Below, one piece after another: positions 27,516-40,365 of a stretch of DNA of 64,000 nt (positions are counted from its first letter, which is position 1; every line of letters begins with the position of its first letter). The notes beneath the pieces are model-generated. The model had not been told where the DNA came from and searched no databases. It saw nothing but the letters and a program-made list of their open reading frames with translations. Location: positions 147,501 to 211,500 of the forward strand of contig JAAOOA010000539.1 in the NCBI GenBank assembly GCA_012861695.1. The letters are read 5' to 3'. This stretch comes from Trematomus loennbergii. Its lineage: Eukaryota > Chordata > Actinopteri > Perciformes > Nototheniidae. The translations under genes and the position numbers were made by a program.

Positions 27516-30500
27516 CCAGCTGTTTAGTCTGCACGTATGTGCCGTGCAGGCATACACGGAGATGTTTAAAAAGACCTTAATGAGGGCAGCAGTAAAGTGG
27601 AACTTCTGTGTGAAATCAAAATAGAGATTTGTAATGAACAAATCGCCGAGATTCCGGGGGTTTCAGCGGCCAACACTAGCAGTTAACTAAAGCAGCCAGA
27701 GATATTACCCCCAGCGCCTCTAAAAAAAACACGGCTCCAGCTGCGGCTCCGGGGAATGTGTGTAAAATACCTCCCCGTATCTGCATGAGCTGGTGAAGTG
27801 AACTCAGAGGGAGAAAATCACAGCTTTTGTCTATAACTTTAACTCACACCACCGCCGTCTCTATTAAAAACGAGACGGTTTAAAGCACTCTCGTGGCTTG
27901 TGGCCGTTTACGACGTGCTGGCAAGTGCGAGGGCGTGCATTACCTGATGCGCCACAGTTCCCTACATTGCTGGAGGAAACTGGTGCCGGTCCGGGGTGCA
28001 TACATAAAATTATAGGCTAATTGATCATGGTGGGCAGTGGATGCATGTAGAACAAAACTGTGTTTCATCGTTGGATGAATGATGGTGTGTATAGGCTGGT
28101 CGAGTAGGACTACAGTTAACTGTGTTTTCGGATAGAAAGGGTAGAGGAAAAAAAGTCTATGTGCTCCAGATCGGGGGGGCATAGCACCACTAGAACAGGG
28201 ATAGTGGGGTCGCAAGAGGATAAGCTAGTTATTGCTCTTGGACGGTCTTCAGGCACCGATCTAAGGACTTGTATACAAGGGTGGAGGCGAGTCAAGGTAC
28301 CCCACTGGGTTCCCATTGGGAGAGATCAATAGTCCCTACCCCCTCTGAAACCTCTTTAATCCGGACTAAATTGAGCTGGATGAACTTTGCTGTCACTGGT
28401 GTTTATTATGAGTTCATGTTTGTTTGTCTGATTGTTTGTGGTTATATTTTTGTCTAACCGCCGTCTTGTGCATGTTTTGTAACAACTAATAATGAATCAG
28501 TCCATAGCCAGGGTAAAATAAACTAAGCTTTAGTTAACTCACCAAAAGTAAATGACTTGAGAAAATAAATAATATATAGTGTTTTGCAAAATTCTGGTAG
28601 TATAGATGTGCTGCAAAATGAAAATAAATAGCAAAAGAGTGTTTTTATGTCCTGCATCTGAGTGTGCAGAGGAAATGTAAACAAGGAGCACACTGTTCAG
28701 GGTGTGCGCTGTAGGTGTAAGAAGAAGAGAAGATTATATTACTTTAAGAATACATTCTTAAATTGTATTGCTGGTATGTTAAGATATGTTTGTGACCTTT
28801 TATAAACCCTATGCCCCGTCCTGCACCCTGAGACCCTAAGAGGCATCACTGCTGGTCGTAAAAACCTGCCTGAGGAGGTCAGGGTGGCAAAATCTGTCTG
28901 CTGTTTTAGGTCAATGTTGTATTATTTGTTTCATTTATTCTTAAATCTATGTATTGTATGGTAATAATGAAAAAAAACGTAATGTATTGAACACATTCCG
29001 AAACAAAGCTGATAAGACAGAACTTGACTCAGACATAATACAAATTATTGTTGAAACCTTTTGCGCTGTTGCTGCAAAATGGAAACTTTGTTGATTATCT
29101 GTTCCAACTGGCCACTGGATTCAGATAATTAATATAAGTTGAAGTTTAATTACAGTTTTAAATATAGTTTAACATTCTTTATTAAACTGCTTCAAATGAT
29201 TTCTCGTATCAACCAATTGGTCTCCATAGACATTACTACAATTCTAATAGTTGTTAAACTACTGACAAGTTTTCTGAAACCGAGCTTATGAACAAAAGAG
29301 TAAAGGTCGAATCAATATATTTGTTGACGTTTTCATTACAGTGTGCATAATAAATGTGTTAAATGAATTGAGCAATTCTTTAAAAAGTATAATGTTGCAA
29401 TCTCTTTACAATAAGTAATTACAGTTAAAAAAAAGAGTTGTTTTCCAAGGGCCTCTCCTTCACAGCCCTACACTTTAAATCATGAGACTTTCAAATCATA
29501 ACAGACAGAGATCGGTATCACTTTGTGTTGCAAGCCAAATCCATGTAAAGGTTCTACTTGAGCCCAATTTAAATACCATAAAGAAAGTATTGAACCCAGC
29601 TCAAGCTAAATGTCAAATGTATTTAATTAAGTACAAGTGTTTTGATTTATTTAAATGTTCTAATCTCAGCTTCTTTCGAGTTCAGTCTAAGCAACAAATT
29701 GTTTCTCATAACATTCTCACTGCTGTCCCAAATGTTTTAACCTTGGGCAGACAAGCTGTTCACACACCCACACACCACACACACACACACTTTGGATAAG
29801 TAGTCACCTTATCCACATTGTAAATTGTTGCCTTCTTTAAAGTTATTAGTAATTTAAGATTAATTATTAAATTAAATGTGGTACATAAGATAAATAAAAT
29901 AACTTGACTTGATCATTTTGTTCACAACATTAGACCTGTCCTCTAATCTCTACTAGAATAAGATAAGTGTGCATGTTTGGATGTTTTAACACTCCTGTAA
30001 TGTACCTAATCTTGATATCTTTTCATTACAGAGCTGGGAAAATGGTGTATTGATTAGATTCTGATCCGTGCAAGTCCAATTTTGACTGACTTTAGTTCTA
30101 ATGTTAATGTTAATTTGACTTCAACCCATAAGTAATTATTTAAATTAACTCTAAATGTCACATGATGATGGATTAGTGTTCCACATTTCTTCCACTAATT
30201 TGTTTTACAATTAGGCCAAAGGTAAAGAGAGACATTGATGACCTTGTGTCCCTTTTGTTAGTACGTGGTTCCATTTTGTCTATGGCCTTGGACGGCTTCA
30301 CTAAAAGTCACCCAGTTCTGCCCTGCTGCAGTCCGGCTGAGTGCAGTCACAGAGATGCTATGGCTGCTCTACATGACATTAATGGTCTGGTCTGAATGGA
30401 CACCATTTCCTGCTCCCAGAGAGAATGACACTCCTCAAACTGAACATTACAGCCGTTGATACTGTCTCACATGGGTCTGCTCCCCCCCACTGAGCCATGA

Positions 30501-33467
30501 ACTGAAAGCATGACATCTGCTATGAACACTTGGAAGCCTCCCTGTCACACCAGCACCAACCCTTGGGTCAGTCAGATGAGACTAACGGCTTCACTTAGGG
30601 CATTTGGTTCAGATACATGACTCTCGTTACCGCAGAGTGGGTTGTTTTTAAGGCTATTCATACTGCTATGCAGAGGATGCCTGTAAGTTGGCGAGCTGGT
30701 AAAAGCCCCTACTATTGTTTCAAATAGGCCTAATGTCAGGGGTCTCTTAATGTCTAGTTCTACATGTATTCACATTATATAGACAATGTTTCCACCTGGT
30801 AAAACTAAAGGCTGCACAAAACTCAGGCTACAATACAACCATTCTGTTCTGCTCTAACGATTCAATATAGATTCTACATCAAAACAATTAGCTTTTATTG
30901 TTTCCAATGATAACGTCACCTTAAGTGGAGGAATGCAAACCTGTTTTCAAATGTAAGGTTTTGATTTTGTTTGACATTTCTCAGTAATGACACCCTCAGA
31001 CACCCAATATCATTCATGCTATGCCTTCAGTAATAACTCAGATGTTAAAGGGATGAAACTTTTCCTCCCAAATCAGATATGCTTTGTTTTTCAACAAATG
31101 TATCAATTTCCTGCATAATATATGTTTATCACAATGGTTTTTGTAAGCTGCACACAGGTGATACTGAGTCTTCTCGATTAATAGATTATAAACTATACCA
31201 TGCTTAAATAGACTCCTAAGTTATTATTTCATATGTACCATATGTAAGAAAAGGGAGGGAAGAGTCAATTATATTGAGTAATTGATTTTATATTGGGTAA
31301 TTTATTTCTCAAACCTATGTTTTATGGAAGAGACTAAATATTTCTGATAAACTAATATTTTATCAAAAGGTAAATGGTGAATTAATATACATTTAGAATC
31401 ATTGAGAAGGGGTTATATCCACAGGGACAGCTCACCTTTAACTTACAATAACATGTCTCTGCTATGGACTGATGAGTATATGATTCTTGCATGTTCAATG
31501 ACTAACACAAACCTTCAAAATGATAATGTGCATGTGTCAGGAAGGCTCCCAAATAATTCTGAGGGGCCTATTTTTGTAATTAAATGATAATGTGCTAATC
31601 CATTACTTTGAGTTGTCTTCACTCAGAAAAACATCCCTATCAGTGTTAACCCAATAACTAGGACAGCTCTCAAGGCCAAGGGTCAGAGAGAGAGGGTCAC
31701 ACTCTCCGGGTGCAGAGAGCACCCCCAGCCACGTGCAAGGAAGCACGAGGTCGTTCGAGATGGGATGCTTCTCTTCACCTTTCTGATAAGAGGGGGTTCT
31801 TCTCTTCATCTTTCTGCTCGGTGGGCTCTAGCAGACAACCCTGCAGGACGAGCGAGGGCTTCAGAGGCTTCTATAATACAATGTTCCATGTTTCTTGGAG
31901 GAGTTTGATGTCTTCCTAACCTCTCCCATCACGGGGGGGACACCTGGATGCATCAGGAATACGCAGTTGTACTCAAGCAGATAGCAGAAGGAATACCGGC
32001 AGATGAGCCTCCGTCTCACTGGGGGTCACTACAGTGCTCACTGAATGAGCCACACAAAAGCAGAGCAATTGGGGGGTTGAAATATGGCGCTCTGATGAAG
32101 AAGAGTTTGAGCCAATCAGCACCTCAGTGCTAATCTACAGTATCAGGATGCCTTTACACACCAGACACTCGGTGTCATAAAGGGAGGAGGAGAACGAGTC
32201 AGGAAGACTGACGGACATGTTCTTCCAGCTCTCGTACAAAGATGAACTTTGAATTGAATGACCAGATGTTTAAAGATGTACAATTAATGATTGTTTTTTA
32301 TATTTCCAATGACCAGACATGTGTTAAATAGTGGTGATAAATATATTTAGTCAGATCAGATTACATTTTCACACTAAACAAAATTAATAAATAAATATTC
32401 TCAGATTATAAGGTATTGAATAATAAGGTATTTCTAATATTATAACAGATAATGTTAATATCCTTAATCATCCAGCAATCAGGCTTAACAACACTACTCT
32501 TAATGTATTCCATGCACAGACAGACTAAAATGATGTTTCAAGTACTGGATTAATTTCAGTTTTGGCCCAAAACAAATATTTATAATAATTCATATAACAA
32601 TTATGTAGCATATTTGATCCTCAAATTAGAGAAGTATAATTTAAAGAAATTGATATTCTATATTCAACATTAGATAAACACAGAAGAACCCTTTCCAAGT
32701 ACCATAAGTAGATGTTCAGGTAAGTATGGCTAATAAGAATAAGTGATAGACTTAATTTGGTACAGATCAGTTGTAGCATTTACAAATGTATGAATTAAAG
32801 TTTTAAGAATGTTTAATCTTTCCTTTCCAGGTTTTTACAAAAGTCTTTGAATATTTGCCTAACTTTTCCTTTTCAGATTTTGAACAATGTACTTGACTAA
32901 AATGAATGTATTGATTTTACTAAGACTAAGTGCCTTACTCTTGACTAAAGCGTAATGAAGTAAACGTAAAGTAATCCTAAAATTGAGGACACTGCAACTT
33001 TGGATTACAGATTGATCAAATCACCACTGTGAATTTATGCCTTAGCTGGATCTCTTATGATCCTAAGTTTTAAATGCTTTTGACTAGTGATTGCCTTAAA
33101 GCAAATCTTTAAGCTGTTTCTGGTTTTGATTTTATAGTTTGATAAATGACATTAACTAATGGTTTAAATGATAAAAGATATTAGTTTAAAACAAATATTT
33201 TGCTATTATGTATCTGTGTTTTATGTGTGTTCATTATTATGCTTTTGACAAAAGATGCTCCAAACACTGATGAGAGATAATTTTTCCTATTATGATTGCC
33301 TGTATCAATCATTGTGATTGAATGTTTCAATCTTATTCTACTTTGTGATGTAATTGAATGTAAGGTGAGACCACACTCGAATCTGAAGACGCCTATTGAT
33401 TTAAGTATTGACCAGAATTATTAGACTAATGTTTTAAGGTTATCAAAAATGATAAAAAGAGAGGAAC
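27516..33467. other. Interior of the LTR element, no coding content recognised
   Basis: 27516-27950 looks like a separate nested repeat (CGGCTCCAGCTGCGGCTCCG and AACTTTAACTCACACC motifs). 28480-33450 is AT-rich with only short frames. A short (CA)n lies at 29761-29790. A more GC-rich block at 31640-32210 has purine-rich stretches but no recognisable protein. Confidence 0.45.
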
Positions 33468-33960
33468 TGTTAAGGAATAATTCTTCTAGATATCTAACCT
33501 TTTGCTCTACTTGACATGTGTTATCTCCTTTAAGGAAAGGCCTTGGTGCCATATGTGTTGTTGTCACCAGTGTGAGACCGGTCAACTTGACTGGCACGAA
33601 GGGTAATTGTTGTGAGAACACTGAGCACTTCTTTATCGGTGTTTGTGGGCTCTAGGATGTGAAATCCTTGAGGCCATGAGTGTCGGACGCAGTGATTCAG
33701 TGTTTAGTTACTCCTTCAGAGATGTTGATTTCTCTCTGTGAACCTGTTAAAAGGTCTAGCATAGAGAGAGGCTCTTCAGAATTGACGTGGCAACTCTACC
33801 GTGTAGTCAGAACCTCTGACTCTTTGATTTGTGATGTGAATCCTCCGGCCGAATACTCTGAATAAACCCATCAGTGTTTGACATCAAAGCTCCAACTCTC
33901 ACCGTGTCTCCTTCCTGAGTCGGTGACTCCATGCATTACTACACAGAAGTTTCCCCCACA
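33468..33960 (+). repeat. Right LTR (493 bp)
   Basis: Begins TGTTAAGG and ends CCCACA (TG...CA), preceded by a polypurine tract and followed by the 5-bp target duplication CTACC. AATAAA at 33861-33866 is the probable poly(A) signal. Confidence 0.8.
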
Positions 33961-34341
33961 CTACCATTATAAAGGATTCATAAAGGGTTATAATTAGGTT
34001 ATTAATTAGGTTGTAAACACTTTATTAATCATTAAGAACCATTTATAAACCAGTTCTAACATAGTTATCATACATCAACACAGGCTCACTATTTGGCAAG
34101 ATGAGTAAGCCTTATACTGGCTACCTAGCTTACTTCGTCTTCTTCATCAGCCAGCATCCTTGGTATCTGTCGTTCACTGAGTTGATTCCCCCCATCCATC
34201 TTGATGTTCTTGGCATCTCTTTAGACCATTTATTAATGAGTTACTAACATTTATAACTGCCAAAAGGGAGCCTTGTAAAGTTTAAAACAAATCACCATTT
34301 ATTAATGAGTAACTACCATTTATAATTGTGTTAAGTTATAT

Positions 34342-34723
34342 AAAGGTGGGGTAGGTAATTTGGAGAAACCAGCTCAAGATCGCTAGAGTTTGAAAATACA
34401 CAGCCGGAAAAAATCTGCCACTTCCTTACAGAGCCCCTCCTCCAACACACACGAACGCGCACATGACCAATAAGGGCACGAGATAAGTTTGTGCACAGAT
34501 GGAAGGCTGACAGGCAGGTAGGCCATCCAGTTATTTTAGCCGGGCCGGCTCAAATGATTGGTCGTGCTTTTTACAGTACTACGGCTTCCACAGATGACAT
34601 TTTTTATGGATTTTTGTCAAAGCACTTAAGATATTCATTGCTATCGGGATGTTAAGAGCATTCCATGGAATATACAAAAAGTGTATCTCGAGCCGGTTTC
34701 TCAAATGTACCTACCCCACCTTT
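34342..34723. mobile_element. MITE, uninterrupted copy
   Basis: 382 bp with terminal inverted repeats AAAGGTGGGGTAGGTA and TACCTACCCCACCTTT (one base mismatch), flanked by TA-rich sequence. It is the empty-site counterpart of the L2-interrupted MITE at 15710-18002. Confidence 0.75.
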
Positions 34724-36828
34724 AAGCCTAAAGTTATGCATAAATTAGGGCGTGGTTACATTGAGTGACAGGACTGTCCAGTGACTCCTGCTGTTAGCTT
34801 CCTGTCTCTCTGCTAGCAGCTCTGTGATGCTACAGGGGCTCAGCCTGCTCAACTCATCCGGGGAACATAACTTGAACTCGGCCGTGTTTGTTGTGCTGGT
34901 GCCTTGTGGACTATTCTTCATGCTTATATCGGACTATTGTGACTCGCTCTGCGATTAAAACATACGGTGCATGAATGCGGTTTTGCGGTAAGTGAAATGT
35001 GTGTACTTTATTTATGTTGCTTATGTTTTTAGTCAGCTAACGTTAATGAATGTTAAGGCTTGTGTTAGCATGTAAGCAAGTGGTAGCTACATCTGTGCTA
35101 ACGATGCTAATCGTAGCCTCCAAGTTAAAACGTAATAGAGAAGTGTTAAGCAGGCCGTAACCATGGAGTCAACTTGGGGGGGACCAAAAATTAAATCAAA
35201 ATTTGAATATTAATTTCCTGCTATTCTAAAGGAAAATATATAAAAAATCACTAACACATGGATACATTAAAACCTGTTAAATCCCATGCCTCCGCCCGTG
35301 GGGGCAAAAAACAACAGTATTCACGAAACTGTGTCTCCCTCATGGGCGTAGTAAGCATCCCCAATGTGGGTGGGACAATTTGACGGGGGGTGTGGGCAGG
35401 TGGTGGACCTCACTGGAATGGGCATGGTCCCCCGGGAAGATTTTTTTTTAAATGTTGAAGTTAAATGCATCAATCTGGTGCACTTTGAGAGCAACATTAG
35501 GGACTAAATCTATAGATACATCTCTCAACACCCATATGAAACAGAACTGTTTAAACAGACTTACTTTTTCTTTATGCATATTTTACAAATCACTCCCCTA
35601 GCTACTATTCCTGAAAGGTTCGGTTATAACATCAGAACTACAAGTTATTTACACAAAGAAGCTAAACCGGAGGGTTAATTAACATTACCATTACGAATAA
35701 AATAATATAGATTACTTTAGAGCTAACTAGAAAAATATACCAGAATTGATGGAGGGCAAATTAAAACATGACTGACCTGACTAACCCTTGGAGCATCAAG
35801 CTAACTGAAGCTGGACTCGGATGTGCGACAGCGAAAAACACCCCCCGGGTAACAAAATAAAGATATGCATAAACAAACAAAGGTGGAACCAATTTACATA
35901 TGAAAAGAATATATCATTTTGATGAAGTTCACAATAACAGAAAATAAAGATTTTCAAGTATACAAATAGCCAAAATAAAAAGTCATAGAATAGACATTTT
36001 ATTTAAAAAAAATTATATCAGTGAGGCTATATATTGGGGGGGGACATTTTGAGCGTATCTGAATATTGGGGGGATGTCCCCCCCCCCAATGTATATGGTG
36101 AATTCGGCCCTGGTGTTAAGCATTAAGTGGGATAATAGTGTAGAATAAACGGCTTCTGTTGGAGGTTGGTAAATAAGGTCACCTTGTAAGTTAGAGATAT
36201 ATTTTATTAGGTAGGTAACTTTATGCATTGATTAGGTTAATTTAAATTCGCTATGATCGATTATGTAGACAAGCTAACGTCAAAGTAGTGTTGAAGAGCG
36301 GCGTAGTGTATGTGAAATCAACCTCACAATAAGATTTGTGTATATTACAAATAATAATGTCATATTTCAAGATGATTACTTAGATATTATAATATGGTTG
36401 GTTGAGCTGGAGTTCATTATTGAGCTTACACGTTAAAGTCACAGTCATATCTGAAGAACAAACCCAAACCGTGTTGTTGTTTTTTTTATTAATTATATTA
36501 CCAAATTGGTATAAAATAAATAGTAAGCCTTGGTAACACCATGCTGATAAAGTAAACTATTTTATTTGAGTATTTGTGTCTGGGAGAAGTACGTACCCAG
36601 TTCCTATGTGCGGCAGTTATAGACTGGGCTTTCTTGTACAAGAGAATACCATTTTTTTTTTTTAAATCAATATGGACCATTACTGTATAATTATCCTTAA
36701 ATGATGTTATACAATGCACCTAATAAACAAGTATGGCATTTTGAAACATGTTGTGCAACAATTTCTACTGTAATTTGTGTGCATTTAATTTTTTAACTAA
36801 GATGATGTTATGATTTATTTTTTGTAAG

Positions 36829-36938
36829 TATGCACGTGGACGCTTTGGACATACCTGGAGAAGGAAGAAATGCGTCTTCGGAATGATGGGAGTTAAAGAC
36901 AAAAGGAAACGATCAAGATGCCACCTTGTCCCTCTGAT
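36829..36938 (+). pseudogene. Merlin transposase fragment, copy 2
   Basis: One clean frame reads ARGRFGHTWRRKKCVFGMMG and on to HLVPL, showing the frame that is broken in copy 1 near 20008. The catalytic part is missing because of the deletion junction at 36938. Confidence 0.65.
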
Positions 36939-36951
36939 TGAGCCTCCGTAC

Positions 36952-37038
36952 CTCGACCTCCAGCTCCTGGCGGCGGGGGTTATGGATCAGGAAGGTGAAC
37001 GCCTCGTCCCACACCGGCTCATTGGTCTTATATCGGGT
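36952..37038 (-). pseudogene. Extended synaptotagmin C2-domain exon, copy 2 of 3
   Basis: Same 87-base exon with acceptor and GTACGG donor; reading frame intact, with one Ser-to-Arg change (HNPRRQELEVE instead of HNPRSQELEVE). A hAT element inserted 26 bases upstream of the exon (37065) separates the acceptor from its normal upstream intron and probably removes the branch-point region. Immediately 3' (in gene direction) the intron is replaced by Merlin transposase sequence. Confidence 0.75.
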
Positions 37039-37064
37039 CTGAAGGAGGAAACAACAGAGAGGAG

Positions 37065-37799
37065 CAGTGGCGAGCCGTCAAGGCCCTCAAGGCCCTCTGT
37101 GAGGGCCTAAGATATTCCAAAAAATAATATTTAAAAACATTAAAAAAAATAATATTTTTTTAAAATATATATTTTTTTAATATATTTTTGTATATTTTTC
37201 ATTAGTTTTACCGAAAAAAACTTGATTTAATTGTATTTAAAATAACATATCCAAATAAATAAATCCTTTGAATCTGCCTGTTCAGTCTCTGTTTGAATGT
37301 CAGTTACTATAGCGGCCTCTCTGCGATTCACAGAGGGCCCGCTATAGTAACTGAACGAGAGAGTAATGTCAAATGACAGTACAATTGACCAATCATATCT
37401 TCCCTCTAAATGGGTGGGTTTTATTATCGCGGACATTATGACAAGTTCCGCCCGCTGTGAAACTGTTCTTGTTTCCATAGCAACAACAACTTCCTGTCAA
37501 CAGCGTGAACTCGCCTTCAAAATAAAAGCATGCCAAATTACATTTAAGACATACAACGGCAACGAAAGTAAGAAACACAATGCAATATCATTTTCAATGT
37601 CAAAGAACACAAATTGGGTTCACAGGTGTTGTTTTGTGTGGTAGAGGGTCGCTGTCATTGATGCGTTTTGCACCCTGGGCCGTTGTTTTGATATTCCGCT
37701 GAAGTATACGCTGTGACGTAATAACTCTTTTTTTTTCTTTTTTCGAGGGAAGGGGTGGGGGTCAGAGGGCCTAGGTATAAAGCTCACGGCTTGCCACTG
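37065..37799. mobile_element. Non-autonomous hAT transposon, 735 bp
   Basis: Ends CAGTGGCGAGCCGT and ACGGCTTGCCACTG are inverted repeats (one mismatch); an 8-bp duplication GAGAGGAG lies at 37057-37064 and 37800-37807, while the paralogous copies have a single GAGAGGAGG. Eight-base duplications and CAGTGGC ends fit hAT. Internal 37301-37353 is a hairpin-forming inverted repeat (CAGTTACTATAGCGG and complement). No transposase is encoded. Confidence 0.88.
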
Positions 37800-37807
37800 G
37801 AGAGGAG

Positions 37808-39093
37808 GTAGAGGGATTTGGGTAAACTGGTCACAAAAATGTATAATATTTTCTAGTTCTCTACTTGTGTTTTTAATTCTTGTTTTATGCACCATGACAC
37901 CTAGTCAAATTCCTCGTACGTGTAAACCTACCTGGTAATAAACCTGTTTCTGATTCTGATTCTGATTCTGATTAACTACTACAACTGATGGTGAGCTGAA
38001 ATATTGTATGTTTATCTAAACTAAAACTATTATTTAGAAAACAGATCATTAATTTCTCTAAGGTACAATGCCATGTCTTTTTATTCTGCTGCAACGCAAA
38101 CATTTCCCAAAATTAGTATCAATAAAGTCCTTCTTATCTTATCTTATCTTTATCTCTGAATATTCTGTTGTGCAAATAGTCTTCAAGTGAAAGTCTTTTG
38201 ACAATAAAAGCACCGTCCAATTACAATCATTGCACCAGTTTTTACATATCTATGAATATGTTGACATACATACAGTGTAGGTAAGTGGATTGTGTTTATA
38301 TTTAAAGGTCACCTATTATGCTCAAATGTTCCTGCATGATGAAAAGTGTGTGAAATGAAAGCAATGAGCTGTTTCACAGGTGACTGCCTCCCTCTAGTGG
38401 TACAGAACAATAAAGGGATGTTCTTACTCCAGCAAAACATCAGCTGATCATAAATCATGTCCACACAGGTTACAAAAATACACATTTAAATAGAATTTGA
38501 ACAATATTTCACATTTATTCAACGCTCATCTCATGCCTAAGGCTAATGGTTTGCTTCTGTGTTAACCACCATGCACTCTGACATTACTGTGCATACTTTT
38601 CTACATTATATGCAAACCACCACCTGTTCATGTTTTTATGAACCACACTCTGTGATTATGGAGTGTTTATATTGAATATGCAGCTTTTGTTATGATTGCA
38701 TCATAGACTTTTATATGCAGTCTCTGTACTTTTTTTATTGCAAATTCTGTAAGGCGATTTCTCCAGAAAAAACTCTCATTTTATATTCCTCTAATTCAGC
38801 AATTTGTGGGATAGATTACGGGGGGGGGGGGTTTATGTAAATTGTAGTGGTTTATAAGAAGAGGTAAACCGTGCATAAAAAGGTGAAGTTTGTCGCAAAA
38901 GTAAAACATATCACTGATATAAAATAATCTCTTCATACTTAGGGTCAATTTGATACAACTCATGCTTAGCAGCCACACATTAGTCATATTTACAAGATAC
39001 TAAGGTGAAATGTGAACAATTTAAGATGTAATTTGGATTTTAAAAGGGTAAAGCACTGGGAATGTATTTTAAATAAACCTGGATTACACTGGT
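37808..39093. other. Duplicated intron-like flank with LINE tails (copy 2)
   Basis: Equivalent to 22884-24153: (TCTGAT)n tail near 37935-37975, (TTATC)n tail near 38125-38155, CTCF-like CTCCCTCTAGTGG at 38388-38400 and a G run at 38820-38831. No gene. Confidence 0.55.
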
Positions 39094-39652
39094 AACATCA
39101 GCAGGAGAGGACTCTTTAAAGTAGAGACACTACATACTGATATACACCTGAACATCAGCAGGAGAGGACTCTTTAAAGTAGAGACACTACATACTGATAT
39201 ACACCTGAACATCAGCAGGAGAGGACTCTTTAAAGTAGAGACACTACATACTGATATACACCTGAACATCAGCAGGAGAGGACTCTTTAAAGTAGAGACA
39301 CTACATACTGATATACACCTGAACATCAGCAGGAGAGGACTCTTAAAGTAGAGACACTACATACTGATATACACCTGAACATCAGCAGGAGAGGACTCTT
39401 TAAAGTAGAGACACTACATACTGATATGCACCTGAACATCAGCAGGAGAGGACTCTTTAAAGTAGAGACACTACATACTGATATACACCTGAACATCAGC
39501 AGGAGAGGACTCTTTAAAGTAGAGACACTACTGATATACACCTGAACATCAGCAGGAGAGGACTCTTTAAAGTAGAGACACTACTGATATACACCTGAAC
39601 ATCAGCAGGAGAGGACTCTTTAAAGTAGAGACACTACTTACTGATATACACA
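39094..39652. repeat. 57-bp minisatellite, array 3 (about 10 units)
   Basis: Same unit and orientation as arrays 1 and 2. Two consecutive units near 39530 and 39585 have lost ATACT, a shared private variant that indicates unit duplication inside the array. Confidence 0.96.
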
Positions 39653-40365
39653 TTCATTTATTATTATTTTCTTAATCCTAAAAATAAGTAAAAAATGCAA
39701 ATATCTTGTTTCAGAAAAATAATTTCGAAAAAAAATTTGAATTAAAAAACAACAGATTTTTTCCTCTTAGCTTTTTTATTAACAAGAAAAACCCCAACAT
39801 TTTATTTTGTAGAGACATGTAAATGTGGCACTCATCTCACATCTTGAAAATAGAAACACAATTTATTACAAACTCAACCTGTTAGCTTTTCTTTTAATGT
39901 GTTTTATTTCCTTCTTCAAACTTTCCTTTATGCATTCAACACTTTGAGACTTAGTAACACATTGAAGACATTTAGATAAAATATCTACAATGAAAGAAGC
40001 TCTGGTGCTTTCTCTCCCTCATGCTTTACAAGAGAAGCAACAACATACAAATAAATCAATATCGATATTCAACAAATATTTAGAGCAAAGTTTACATTTC
40101 CAAGCAGAGAAATATGAGTTGAGGTTAACAGAAATCCTCCTGAGCAGTGACAGCCTCCATGGCTAAACAGACACAGGAAGGAGCGCCGCCTAAAGAAACT
40201 CCAACATCTACAGAACAACTCATGAGAAGATGCTAAAGCACATCCCATAATGTTTGATTGACAGCTGATCTCTGTGCAGTGAAGACATGAACAATCAGCT
40301 CTCAGCAACAATGATGGACACACAATGAGTTTAAGAAGTAGAAGAGTTCCTCAAATGACTTCAGG
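39653..40365 (-). other. 3' UTR / 3' flank of TRIM copy 3
   Basis: Homologous to the 3' flanks of the other copies. A minus-strand AATAAA (TTTATT at 39862-39867) is conserved and could end the transcript. The 84-codon minus frame 40069-40323 also seen in copy 1 is regarded as UTR. Confidence 0.6.

Larger units (their letters stand above)
27260..33960 (+). mobile_element. LTR retroelement with degenerate interior
   Basis: A 5-bp duplication CTACC flanks the element (27255-27259 and 33961-33965). The uninterrupted site, GACTACCCTTATAAAGG, is present in the paralogous copy at 15400. A 493-bp right LTR and a 256-bp left LTR fragment bound the element. A purine tract (33454-33467, AAAAAGAGAGGAAC) abuts the right LTR as expected of a plus-strand element. 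The 5.9 kb interior is AT-rich and contains no frame with recognisable gag, pol or env, so it is a non-autonomous or heavily decayed element. Family (ERV or other) is not determined. Confidence 0.75.
33961..36938. mobile_element. Merlin-like element, copy 2 (right part deleted)
   Basis: Matches 15400-20073 without the L2 LINE. The left inverted repeat starts at about 34171 (GTTCACTGAGTTGATTCC). It retains a 72-bp stretch (34248-34316) lost from copy 1 by recombination between two ACCATTTATTAATGAG repeats, and an extra ~165 bp with GGGGGG inverted repeats at 35936-36090. At 36938 it stops abruptly inside the transposase and continues with the E-Syt exon flank; the junction shares the bases GATT. 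Confidence 0.7.

Noticed and set aside
27972..27995. TGGTGCCGG stretch resembling a retroviral tRNA primer site in the LTR element
   Set aside because: It is not next to an LTR end and the preceding bases are not the expected CA terminus.
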